The translations under genes and the position numbers were made by a program. The notes beneath the pieces are model-generated. The model was not told the DNA's origin and did no database searches. It saw nothing but the letters and a program-made list of their open reading frames with translations. Of a stretch of DNA of 64,000 nucleotides, positions 57,116-64,000 are shown piece by piece; position 1 is the first letter of the stretch, and each line of letters begins with the position of its first letter. Source of the stretch: Candidatus Rokuibacteriota bacterium (GTDB lineage Bacteria; Methylomirabilota; Methylomirabilia; Rokubacteriales; CSP1-6); the NCBI GenBank assembly GCA_003220535.1, contig QHSU01000071.1:27518-91517 (forward strand), written 5' to 3'.

Positions 57116-58416
57116 CGGCCCACGCCCAGGTACTCGAACCCGCGCTCGCGGAGGTGCAGGTCGGCGAGCAGATTCTTCCCGTCGAGGATGAGCGGCATCT
57201 TCATGAGTAACCTCAGGCGGTCGAAGTCGAGCGCCTTGAACTCGGGCCATTCCGTGAGGATCACGAGCGCCGAGGCCCCACGTGCCGCCTCATAGGCACT
57301 GCCAACGGGCTCGAACCCTTTCGGCCCGTCCAGCTCGGCGAGGTCGGCCTTTGGATCGAAGGCGCGCACGGTCGCGCCCGCCTCTACGAGCGTCCGAATG
57401 ATCTCGAGCGCCACCGAGCGGCGAAGCGTACTCGTGCCCGCCTTGTACGTGAGGCCGAGCACCCCGATGTCGAGGCCGGCGACGCTGCCGTGGCGCTCCG
57501 AAAGGCGGCGGAGAACGAGCCGCGGCCGACCGTCGTTGACCTTGAGAACACCGTCGAGGGCGGGAGTCTCGAGTCCCCCGTCGCGGGCGACCTCCCTCAG
57601 GACCTGAATGTCCCGAGCGAGCGTGCCGCCCGCAAAGCCGAAGCCGGGCGAGAGGAAGGCGTTGGGCCCGACGCGCGGGTCTGCTTTGAGCGCGCCCACG
57701 ACGTCGAGAATATCGGCGCCCGTCCGTTCGCATACATCCGCGATCTCGTTGACGAACGAGATCGAAGTCGCCAGAAAGCTGTTGAGGGCGTGCTTGGTCA
57801 TCTCGGCGCTGGCAAGCGACATCGTCAACACGGGCGCTTTCATCGGAGCGAAGAGCAGCCGCACACGTTCGCGGACCGTCTCGGTCTCGGCGCCCAGCAC
57901 GATGCGGTCCGGTCGGAGGTAGCATTTGATCGCGTCGCCGAGCCGCAGATTCTCGGGCGAGTACGCCAGATCGATGCCAGGCTGGGTGTTCCGCCGGCGG
58001 ATCTCCCCGCGCCATCGGCTACAGGTGCCGACGGGAACCTGGCTCGACACCACCACGGTCGCACCAGGCTTCAAGTGCGGGGCGAGTTCTTGGATCGTCG
58101 CTTCGAGCGGGGCAAGATCGAGCCGGTCAACCTCGTCGACCAGAGTGTCGAACGCGATGAAGACGAAGTCCGCAGCGGCAACGGCGATCGTCAGATCCAC
58201 GGAGAACGAGAGTCGCCCACGCGTCAGGTTTTCCCGGATCAGCGCGTCGAGCCCCGGCTCGAAGAGCGGCGCGCGGCCCTCCGCGAGCGCGGCGACGACG
58301 GCTCTGGACTCGTCGACACCCACCACGCGATGCCCGAGATCCGCCCAGCAGGCAGACAGAACGGTGCCGAGGTGCCACAGGCCAATGACGCAGATCGTCT
58401 CAGATCGGTCCGTCAC
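57112..58416 (-). CDS. Nucleotide-sugar dehydrogenase family protein lacking the catalytic Cys
   Basis: 434 residues from GTG 58416. The UGD layout is kept: ICVIGLWHLGTVLSACWADL (NAD site), GRAPLFEPGLDALI, VFIAFDTLVDE, VVSSQVPVGTC, LAYSPENLRLGDAI, 'MTKHALNSFLATSISFVNEI' (Lys and Asn) and 'VLGLTYKAGTSTLRRSVALE'. In active UGDs the thiol sits in GGSCFPKD. The corresponding segment here is FAGGTLARDI with Thr265, read from codon ACG. Without the Cys, full oxidation to a carboxylate is unlikely. An aldehyde-forming, other redox or regulatory role is possible. Overlaps the nucleotidyltransferase gene by 17 bases. Confidence 0.8.
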   Translation of the reverse strand: MTDRSETICVIGLWHLGTVLSACWADLGHRVVGVDESRAVVAALAEGRAPLFEPGLDALIRENLTRGRLSFSVDLTIAVAAADFVFIAFDTLVDEVDRLDLAPLEATIQELAPHLKPGATVVVSSQVPVGTCSRWRGEIRRRNTQPGIDLAYSPENLRLGDAIKCYLRPDRIVLGAETETVRERVRLLFAPMKAPVLTMSLASAEMTKHALNSFLATSISFVNEIADVCERTGADILDVVGALKADPRVGPNAFLSPGFGFAGGTLARDIQVLREVARDGGLETPALDGVLKVNDGRPRLVLRRLSERHGSVAGLDIGVLGLTYKAGTSTLRRSVALEIIRTLVEAGATVRAFDPKADLAELDGPKGFEPVGSAYEAARGASALVILTEWPEFKALDFDRLRLLMKMPLILDGKNLLADLHLRERGFEYLGVGR

Positions 58417-59116
58417 CCATTCGCTCGCGAAGCGTTTGATAGAGCATCGGCGTGTCGATCGGCCACACCGCACCATCCATCACGCATCCGTACAGGGTAT
58501 GTCCCGCATCGAGGAGCGCGGGAAACACATCATGGCCAAAATCACAGGGGAGGGCCGCGGGGATCAAGCGCAGGGCATTCGGCGAAAGCACGTACACACC
58601 ACCGTTGACGAGCCTGCTGAATACTTTGGATAGTGGCGGCTTCTCGGCGAATCGCACGATACGGGCACGCTCGTCGACCTGTACGATCCCGGCCCCGGTC
58701 ACATCGTCCTTCTCGAAGAGCGCGATGGTCGCGATGCCACCGTGGTTCTTGTGGAAGTTCCACAGTCCGGCGAGGTCGCATTCCAAGAAGTTGTCACCGT
58801 AGACAACGAAGATCGGAGAGTCGAAGCCGAGCTGTGGAGCGAAGTTCCGCACAGCGCCGGCCGTACCCAGCAATTCTGGCTCGAAGGCGTAGGTGATTCG
58901 GAGGCCCCAGCGCCCCCCGTCCCCGCAGAAGTTTCGCAAGACCTCGGGACAGTGATGCAAATTCATGAAGACTTCCCGCACTCCACTCTGCGCGATCATC
59001 TCGAGCACACGGTCGATCACCGGACGACCGCCGACGGTCAGCATCGGCTTCGGGAGGCTGGTCGTCATCGTGCTGAGACGAGTGCCCCTGCCCGCCGCGA
59101 GAACCACCGCTTTCAC
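58400..59116 (-). CDS. Sugar-phosphate nucleotidyltransferase
   Basis: 238 residues from GTG 59116. VVLAAGRGTRLSTMTTSLPK (the G-x-G-T-R-L signature and the Lys), FVVYGDNFLECDLAGLWNFH (GD metal site) and FAEKPPLSKVFSRLVNGGVY. The size matches HddC/RmlA-type enzymes, which join a sugar-1-phosphate to GTP, CTP or dTTP. Its presence with a HddA-like kinase suggests a GDP-sugar. The base cannot be read from motifs. The 5' end overlaps the epimerase gene by 4 bases. Confidence 0.85.
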   Translation of the reverse strand: MKAVVLAAGRGTRLSTMTTSLPKPMLTVGGRPVIDRVLEMIAQSGVREVFMNLHHCPEVLRNFCGDGGRWGLRITYAFEPELLGTAGAVRNFAPQLGFDSPIFVVYGDNFLECDLAGLWNFHKNHGGIATIALFEKDDVTGAGIVQVDERARIVRFAEKPPLSKVFSRLVNGGVYVLSPNALRLIPAALPCDFGHDVFPALLDAGHTLYGCVMDGAVWPIDTPMLYQTLRERMGDGPI

Positions 59117-60033
59117 GACAGGACTTTCTCTTTCACATACTTGATGGACATTTCGATACCCTCCCGAAGTCCAACGCGTGGCAGCCAGCCAAGGCCGAGT
59201 TCCTTCTGGATGTCCGCCAGTGTGATCTCCGCCTCGCCCGGGAGGTCGTCTTTGTAGACTGGGGCCAACCCGGTTCGCAGGATGGCCTCGACCTCGTGGA
59301 ACACCTCGTTGACAGAGTAGTTCACGCCCGATCCCACGTTGTAGATCTGCCCATCGGTCTTCGAGTTCGTCAGCGTCAGGACATTGAACGCAGTCACGTC
59401 GTCGACATAGATGAAGTCCCGACGCTTCGCCCCGCTTCCGTAGATGACCGGCCGCTCTCCGCGCAGCATCTTCATCGCGAATGCGGTCATGAGAGGAGGA
59501 ATGGACCGTCGCCAATCCTGCACGGGTCCGTAGACGTTGAAGTAACGAACGGTTGTCAGCCGTAGGCCGTAAAAGCTCGCGTAGGCCTCGCAGAACATCG
59601 CGCCGGCCCGCTTGCTTCGAGCGTACATGCTCAGTGGCTCTACTCGATCGACGCGCGAAGGAAGCTCCGCGACCCCCTCGTATTCGGCTGACGTGTCCGC
59701 GTACACCAGCTTCCGCACGCCCGCTCGGCGCGCGGCTTCGAGCACGTTGGCCGTGCCCTTCACGTTGATCTCGGCGGTCTCCACAGGGTCCTGGAGACAG
59801 TCGAGGAGGCAATTTTTCGCGGCAAGATGGAAGACTGCATCGACGCCGCCGAAGAACGGATAGATCTGACGCGAGCGAATGTCCACGTGGTGGAAGGCTA
59901 CGTTGGGGTGCACGTTCTCCATGAGGCCGGCCGAGAGATCGTCGACGCCGATCACCGAATGGCCTTCGCCCATCAAACGGGCGGCAAGATGGCTACCGAT
60001 GAACCCGGCGACGCCAGTGATCAGGATTCGCAT
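59113..60033 (-). CDS. NAD-dependent sugar epimerase (UDP-glucose 4-epimerase-like), first gene of the polysaccharide operon
   Basis: 306 residues. ILITGVAGFIGSHLAARLMG, FHLAAKNCLLDCLQDPVETA, 'YADTSAEYEG' (position of SS-S-VYG, with Thr/Ser and Glu kept), YARSKRAGAMFCEAYASFYG (Tyr-x3-Lys), YFNVYGPVQDW and RRDFIYVDDVTAFN. Likely a C4 or related epimerase/dehydratase for a UDP- or GDP-sugar. It is the 5'-most gene of the minus-strand run that continues with few gaps to 43843, so its upstream region should hold the promoter. Confidence 0.83.
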   Translation of the reverse strand: MRILITGVAGFIGSHLAARLMGEGHSVIGVDDLSAGLMENVHPNVAFHHVDIRSRQIYPFFGGVDAVFHLAAKNCLLDCLQDPVETAEINVKGTANVLEAARRAGVRKLVYADTSAEYEGVAELPSRVDRVEPLSMYARSKRAGAMFCEAYASFYGLRLTTVRYFNVYGPVQDWRRSIPPLMTAFAMKMLRGERPVIYGSGAKRRDFIYVDDVTAFNVLTLTNSKTDGQIYNVGSGVNYSVNEVFHEVEAILRTGLAPVYKDDLPGEAEITLADIQKELGLGWLPRVGLREGIEMSIKYVKEKVLS

Positions 60034-60326
60034 CTAGCGGTGGGGCGTTCGAGGACGAGTTACAGTCGTTGGCGAACAGCGCTTCGCCCTCCGACTTACA
60101 CAATGTATGTGTAGGCGGGGACGTGTATAACCGAGTTGTCTAAGCGAGGGAAGTCTATCCGGAAGACCGGATAGAAGGCAAGATCGTTTTGCCAGCAATG
60201 AAGGTCCCCCATCGGTACCGGTGCTCGTACTCCGAAGGATCCCGGCGCCACCATCCGCCCACATCACGTCATGCTGACGAACGCCACATCGCCAGAAGTG
60301 GGGCAGACTTCCGTCAAGGAGGAACG
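60034..60326. promoter_or_regulatory. Divergent regulatory region of the polysaccharide operon and the beta-helix gene
   Basis: No gene is seen in these 293 bases, and they are more AT-rich than the surroundings. They contain a 6-bp-stem hairpin (GGCGAA-cagcgc-TTCGCC, 60071-60088) in the leader side of the operon, the palindrome ACACAATGTATGTGT at 60098-60112, and a perfect 9-bp stem with a 4-base loop at 60154-60175 (TCTATCCGG-aaga-CCGGATAGA). A ribosome-binding site AAGGAGGAACG lies at 60316-60326 just before the + strand gene. Confidence 0.55.
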
Positions 60327-61955
60327 ATGGAGAATTTGCGACTCGCACTCCTGATGGTCCTAGTTCTCTGCATAGCAAAATGCACGCCGGCCACTGAAAT
60401 CGTTCCCCTGTCGACCTCATCGCAACACCGCGTGGCGTGGACCGATGACAGCACACCGCGGCCTGCGTGGTTCGCCTCGCCCGGGAGACTCGCCGTCGAG
60501 AGCCGCGACGACAGCGGTTCCGCTCAGCGCGACGGAGCCGCCCGAAACGCGGGCAGCGACTTTGCCCTCGTCGTGAACGGAACGACTGATGGCGCCATTC
60601 AGCGGGCTATCGACGCCGTCCACGCAGCTGGAGGCGGGACAGTTCTTCTACCCCCTGGCGCCTATACCAAGGGCGGCGCCACGTGGGCCACCATCTCCAT
60701 AAAAGATCACGTAAGAATCCTTGGGCCGCTCGGGCAGCGCGGAGAGTGGTGGGGGCAGAAGGGCCGAGGTGCTGTCCTTGCCAACGACGATCGCGTCGAT
60801 ACGTTGACCAGCCCGAGCACCGGCGCTCAGAGCGTCGCGGCCAGCGTGGAGGGGCTCTCGTTCGAGAGTAGCAACAGCGTCGGCGCCCACATTGCGATGC
60901 CGAGCGGCACGAATAACTTCGCCATTCGCAACAACAGCTTTCAAGGGAAAGCAACGGCGATCATCCTCAATGGCACCAGCTACATCGTCGAAGTCACCAA
61001 TAACTTCTTTCAAGGGCAGACCAGCGACACCGTCGTCGTTGACAACAATACGGGCACCGGAGGGCACACGCTCACGTTTCGACACAACTGGTTCCGCGAT
61101 GGACGCTCGTCTGCGCTCGTTTTCCGAGGCTCATCGTCCACGCTGAATGTCCAGCTGATCGCGAATATCTTTGACGCCTATAACAACTCCGGCAAGAATG
61201 TCATCGACTGGGTCACCGGGGGGCGCACGTTGTACTGCGTCGGTAACTGGTTTGAGGGGTTCGCGGGCGTTGGCACGTGGGCGATCAAGTGGACCGGCGA
61301 TTCCGCTACGCTCCAGAGTAACGAGTTCTCTCGCGGCACCAACGCTATCCGCCTCGTCAACTCGTCAAATTCGGTCGTAGGGATGAACCTCGCTGGCTCG
61401 TTGACTGGCGTCGCGCTCTTGATCGACGAAGGCTCGACGAACAATACGGTGTTCCCCACGGGCACGTCACCGCTCATCGACCGCGGAGTCGGCACGTATC
61501 TCATGGGGAGCACACGATATCGGCACCCGCAGTCGATGGCCCGCGCCTACAGCAGTGTCGGCCAGATGGTCGCGAACGCCGGGTACACGACCTTGAACTG
61601 GAACTCGGCTGACATCAATACCGATTCCATGCATAACGTCACGACCTATGCCAGCCGGCTGACGGCGACGATCGCCGGAAAGTATCTTGTGGGATATTCG
61701 ATTCAGTATGAAGCGAATGCCATAGGCGTGCGGGCGGGACGGATCGTGAAGAATGGCTCCGTCAACGTTGCCAATCTCGCGAGCGTCCAGGCGGCCACCA
61801 CCGGAGATGACACAACGATCCAAGGCGCGGTGCTTGTGGCGCTCTCAGCCAAGGACTACATCGAACTCCAAGGGTACCAGACAAGCGGACGGCTCCTGGC
61901 CGCGCGCGGTGGCACCAGTGGCTCATGGTTTCAGATGATCTATATGGGCGACTAG
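60327..61955 (+). CDS. Secreted right-handed beta-helix protein with a C1q-like C-terminal domain
   Basis: 542 residues. The best ribosome-binding site of the region precedes ATG 60327. A hydrophobic signal (LALLMVLVLCIAKC) is followed by a linker, then a beta-helix (about 75-395) rich in short strand turns: AIQRAIDAVHAAGGGTVLLP, NNFAIRNNSFQGKATAIILN, EVTNNFFQGQTSDTVVVDNN, VQLIANIFDAYNN and LQSNEFSRGTNAIRLV. The last ~135 residues (YSSVGQMVANAGYTTLNWNS, 'ATIAGKYLVGYSIQYEANA', GSWFQMIYMGD) look like the jelly-roll C1q/TNF-like head seen on tail-fibre and exosporium-like proteins. This combination suggests a polysaccharide-binding or -cleaving surface protein. Confidence 0.78.
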   Translation: MENLRLALLMVLVLCIAKCTPATEIVPLSTSSQHRVAWTDDSTPRPAWFASPGRLAVESRDDSGSAQRDGAARNAGSDFALVVNGTTDGAIQRAIDAVHAAGGGTVLLPPGAYTKGGATWATISIKDHVRILGPLGQRGEWWGQKGRGAVLANDDRVDTLTSPSTGAQSVAASVEGLSFESSNSVGAHIAMPSGTNNFAIRNNSFQGKATAIILNGTSYIVEVTNNFFQGQTSDTVVVDNNTGTGGHTLTFRHNWFRDGRSSALVFRGSSSTLNVQLIANIFDAYNNSGKNVIDWVTGGRTLYCVGNWFEGFAGVGTWAIKWTGDSATLQSNEFSRGTNAIRLVNSSNSVVGMNLAGSLTGVALLIDEGSTNNTVFPTGTSPLIDRGVGTYLMGSTRYRHPQSMARAYSSVGQMVANAGYTTLNWNSADINTDSMHNVTTYASRLTATIAGKYLVGYSIQYEANAIGVRAGRIVKNGSVNVANLASVQAATTGDDTTIQGAVLVALSAKDYIELQGYQTSGRLLAARGGTSGSWFQMIYMGD

Positions 61956-61984
61956 AACCTGTGGGTCGGTCCGGACTCGTTGAG

Positions 61985-62010
61985 GCCGCCCTCGGCGACC
62001 CGAGGGCGGC
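61985..62010. terminator. Hairpin between convergent genes
   Basis: A perfect 11-bp stem (GCCGCCCTCGG / CCGAGGGCGGC) with a CGAC loop lies midway between the stops of the beta-helix and tail-fibre-like genes. No T-run follows on either side, so it would be a stem-only, bidirectional terminator or mRNA 3' end protector. Confidence 0.65.
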
Positions 62011-62028
62011 ACTCGGTGAGCGACTTCT

Positions 62029-63096
62029 CTACTGAAGCATCAAGAGAACTAAAATCTCCGCCTGACCTTCCGTCAATGGCTCGAGCGCTTTCCCAATGAG
62101 CGTCCCGGGCCGATGCATCGAAGCGCCGCCAACATTCAGCGGCTCCGAGCGCATCGCATGACCTGGGGTAGAACTTGTGACGAGCAAGTCACCCGGCGCG
62201 ATTGAGCCATAGCTGGCGTCCACCTTCACTTTGACGCGCCCGCTATGCGCGACCTTTATCCTGTCTTGAGCAGGTTCCCCAAGCAGAACGCCGGGCCGCA
62301 GAGATACGACGCCGGCGACGCACGTGTCATAAGCGCGAGAAGCTGAAACCACCCGGTTCCGATCCATCGTGTCGATCACGACGACGGTGCCGGCGTTCGG
62401 CTTGTCGGCCGACCGGACCCATTCCGCGACATCCTGATACTTGGCGCCGATATTTCCATCGACCTGGGCGTCTCCCGCGACATGAAGTTTCGCCACAGGA
62501 TTCGATGTCCCGACCCCGAGGTTGCCGCTTGGATTGAGCACCATCCGGTTACTGGCGCCATTGTTGAACTCCAGATTGTTGTTGCCGACCGTCATGTTGT
62601 TCTCGATCGCCCAGCCCTTGGCGCCCGCGTCGTTCAGCCACTGAATTCCGCCGAAATACGAAGCGCCTCCACCGGCGTACGTCAGACCGATGATCGGTCC
62701 ACCCAAGCTGAGGGATTTCGAGACATTCAGTGCGGTCTTCGGCGCGGTGGTCCCGATACCGATTTTCCCGTCGCTCTTGTTGATGACGAATGTACTCGAG
62801 TCCATTCCAGCTCTCGTAATCGAGAACTGGTTGCCGCTGTCGTTGTCCGCCCGCGTCTGGATAGTCCAATCCTCCGAGTAGGATTGATAGGAAGAACCCG
62901 TTCCGAGGACGACGCTGGCATAGTTCGCCGTGGTGCCGCGAATCACGTTGACAGCAACATTCGAGCCCCAGAAGTAAGACGTGGAGAAGAGGCCCTGAGT
63001 TTGCGTCCACGCGTAAGTCGCGGTGCCCAACACGAGAAGCGCGCTGGTGACAACCACCAACCGCCGCTTGTGTCTCATCGTTAGCGGTCTAGCCAT
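62029..63096 (-). CDS. Tail-fibre-like secreted protein
   Basis: 355 residues. ATG 63096 has AAGGAGGG upstream. Signal/anchor segment LVVVTSALLVLGTATYAWTQ. The middle part has two tail-spike-type repeats (GKIGIGTTAPKTALNVSKSL and GNLGVGTSNPVAKLHVAGDA, then QVDGNIG). The C-terminal ~140 residues begin KYQDVAEWVRSADKPNAGTV and include VVVIDTMDRNRVV, GRVKVKVDASYGSIAPGDLL and VTSSTPGHAM, a beta-rich domain often found after such repeats in exported bacterial proteins. No peptidase S74 chaperone motif was noticed. Function unknown. With the convergent beta-helix gene it forms a pair of surface-type proteins beside the polysaccharide locus. Confidence 0.75.
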   Translation of the reverse strand: MARPLTMRHKRRLVVVTSALLVLGTATYAWTQTQGLFSTSYFWGSNVAVNVIRGTTANYASVVLGTGSSYQSYSEDWTIQTRADNDSGNQFSITRAGMDSSTFVINKSDGKIGIGTTAPKTALNVSKSLSLGGPIIGLTYAGGGASYFGGIQWLNDAGAKGWAIENNMTVGNNNLEFNNGASNRMVLNPSGNLGVGTSNPVAKLHVAGDAQVDGNIGAKYQDVAEWVRSADKPNAGTVVVIDTMDRNRVVSASRAYDTCVAGVVSLRPGVLLGEPAQDRIKVAHSGRVKVKVDASYGSIAPGDLLVTSSTPGHAMRSEPLNVGGASMHRPGTLIGKALEPLTEGQAEILVLLMLQ

Positions 63097-63338
63097 TCGA
63101 ACCCTCCTTGGATCCGCCGTCTCTCAGCTCGCCGCCCAGACGCTCGAGCGGGCAGCATTCCAGAAAATCTGTCCGCATTTCGCGTGCCAATGTACCACAT
63201 TTGCTTTGGCCAGGCCGAACGCGCTGATTTTCTGCCAAGTTTATCTGAGTATAAGTGTCGCAGGGCATATGATGACTGTCTCAATAGTGCCGGGGTGTCA
63301 CGACGTTTCCATAGAAAAGTGTCAATCCAGAGCAGTCT

Positions 63339-63736
63339 TTAGGTACGTTGCGTGCGTGTCCCCTTCGCCCGGTGACGAAATCCCTCAGCGACTCCATGTT
63401 TCCAAATGAGCCGCGCCGGACGAGCCACATAGTAGAGCCAAGCCAGCTGCCGTGGGAGGTTGAGGGTCGTCATCTCCGTAATCGTGGGCTCCAGAGTCAG
63501 CCCGATCACTTGACGCAGCCGATCGCGCAATCGCTCGCGCGCCCTGAAGATGTCGACCGCAATCCTCCACGGACCGGGAAGGTGACCGCCCGAGCGAAAC
63601 AGTTGCGCCGTGAGATCGTCGGCCAGCGAGCGAACCGCCGGGTCCGAGCTCAGAGACCGTGCGGGCCCCGAAATCATCTGCAGGCCGACGACGTCCTGCG
63701 CGAGCCGCAGGCCAAGCCCGACGAAGCGTCGGGCGC
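63339..63736 (-). pseudogene. C-terminal fragment of an NTP_transf_5-type nucleotidyltransferase, cut by an IS element
   Basis: The open frame runs from the IS border (ARRFVGLGLRLAQDVVGLQM) to the stop. It contains the C-terminal marks of the nucleotidyltransferase group common in exopolysaccharide loci: 'FRARERLRDRLRQVIGLTLE' then PTITEMTTLNLPRQLAWLYY and VARPARLIWKHG. The N-terminal two thirds, including the catalytic GS-DxD region, are beyond the IS630-type element or lost. About 240 bases without a gene separate it from the tail-fibre-like gene. Confidence 0.75.
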
Positions 63737-64000
63737 CTAGTGTCCCGAGTTAGAGATTCGATGACAAAATCGGGCGACGCTCGCGAGGATTTCATCGGCC
63801 GTCTTGGTCCACACGAATGGCCGCGGTCGTTCGTTCGTGACCTCAATGTACCGGCCGATGGCCGTCTCCAGCTCACGCGTGCTGCGATGCACGCCGCGTC
63901 GCAACTGCTTGTCGGTGAGCGTCGCGAACCAGCGCTCGACCAGGTTGATCCACGAGGCGCCCGTCGGGGTGAAGTGCACGTGGTAGCGCGGATGGCGCAC
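63737..64000 (-). CDS. IS630-family transposase, C-terminal part (cut by the window end)
   Basis: 87 residues are visible. HFTPTGASWINLVERWFATL is the C-terminal DDE-domain block of IS630 transposases, with the catalytic Glu in LVERWF, followed by TDKQLRRGVHRSTRELETAI and 'RPFVWTKTADEILASV'. The rest lies beyond position 64000. The stop codon TAG at 63737-63739 falls at the very edge of the element. Confidence 0.88.
   Translation of the reverse strand: MRHPRYHVHFTPTGASWINLVERWFATLTDKQLRRGVHRSTRELETAIGRYIEVTNERPRPFVWTKTADEILASVARFCHRISNSGH
63740..64000 (-). mobile_element. Partial IS630-family insertion sequence
   Basis: The element end appears to be at TAG/TGTCCCGAGTTAG (63738-63752). IS630 elements insert at TA, and a TA is present at 63738-63739, next to the point where the nucleotidyltransferase frame breaks. 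The other end is outside the window, so inverted repeats and the target duplication could not be compared. Confidence 0.75.

Noticed and set aside
60327..63096. Prophage remnant
   Set aside because: Only two tail-fibre-like surface proteins, each with a secretion signal; no integrase, capsid, terminase or lysis genes and no attachment repeats were seen.
63097..63338. Possible promoter or small RNA between the tail-fibre-like gene and the truncated nucleotidyltransferase
   Set aside because: No convincing -10/-35 pair, hairpin or conserved frame could be identified by eye.

Overview
The window is GC-rich DNA with tightly packed genes, many GTG starts and 4-bp GTGA/ATGA start-stop overlaps. 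The gene types are an orphan TrpX-type ABC substrate-binding protein, LivF-like remnants, LLM flavoproteins, CaiB/BaiF CoA-transferase, LigB-type dioxygenase and a large Wzx/Wzy polysaccharide locus. Together they suggest a Gram-negative soil or subsurface bacterium of the Candidatus Rokubacteria / Methylomirabilota kind, probably a metagenome contig. That placement is inferred from gene content only. No rRNA, tRNA or CRISPR array was seen.

Layout. 1-1.73 kb (minus strand): a small leader-like peptide gene, a cyclic-nucleotide-binding protein and a PqqD/M50-type membrane protein cut by the window edge. 1.8-6.4 kb: small envelope genes (substrate-binding protein, lipoproteins, yjbQ, rlpA, BON protein) and a decayed livF. 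6.4-14 kb: a catabolic/accessory block (MBL hydrolase, response regulator, amidohydrolase, extradiol dioxygenase, CoA-transferase, LLM oxidoreductase, MFS transporter). 14-15.7 kb: an inositol-monophosphatase-family gene and a NusG/UpxY-like antiterminator. 15.7-29.1 kb (minus): one apparent operon. From 5' to 3' it encodes a Wza-type SLBB export protein with a glutamine-rich repeat tract, a dedicated FAS-II-like cassette (degenerate hotdog protein, KS-beta, FabG, long ACP, FabZ-like dehydratase, FabL-like reductase, active KS), then ArnC-, ArnA-formyltransferase-, ArnA-decarboxylase- and ArnD-like enzymes and two envelope proteins. This joining of Arn-type sugar chemistry to a private acyl-chain factory is the most unusual system here.

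29.2-33 kb: three antitoxin loci, two of them without a working toxin. 29.6-60 kb (minus): a long Wzx/Wzy-dependent polysaccharide locus. It has three DegT-type aminotransferases, a myo-inositol-phosphate synthase next to a geranylgeranyl-reductase-like protein, Wzz, an initiating sugar transferase, flippase and polymerase, five glycosyltransferases including a GT10 enzyme, two FkbM and one other methyltransferase, a GDP-mannose 3,5-epimerase, other nucleotide-sugar epimerases, and two UDP-sugar-dehydrogenase-type enzymes, one of which lacks the catalytic Cys. 60-63.1 kb: a secreted beta-helix protein and a tail-fibre-like protein, convergent around a strong hairpin. 63.3-64 kb: an NTP_transf_5-type gene truncated by an IS630-family element that runs off the window.

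The genes fit a cell investing heavily in its envelope. Sugar nucleotides are made by the epimerases, aminotransferases and dehydrogenases, assembled on a lipid carrier by the initiating transferase and glycosyltransferases, flipped (Wzx), polymerised (Wzy/Wzz) and exported (SLBB protein). A separate arn/FAS operon probably makes a formamido-sugar and a specialised acyl chain for an outer-membrane lipid.
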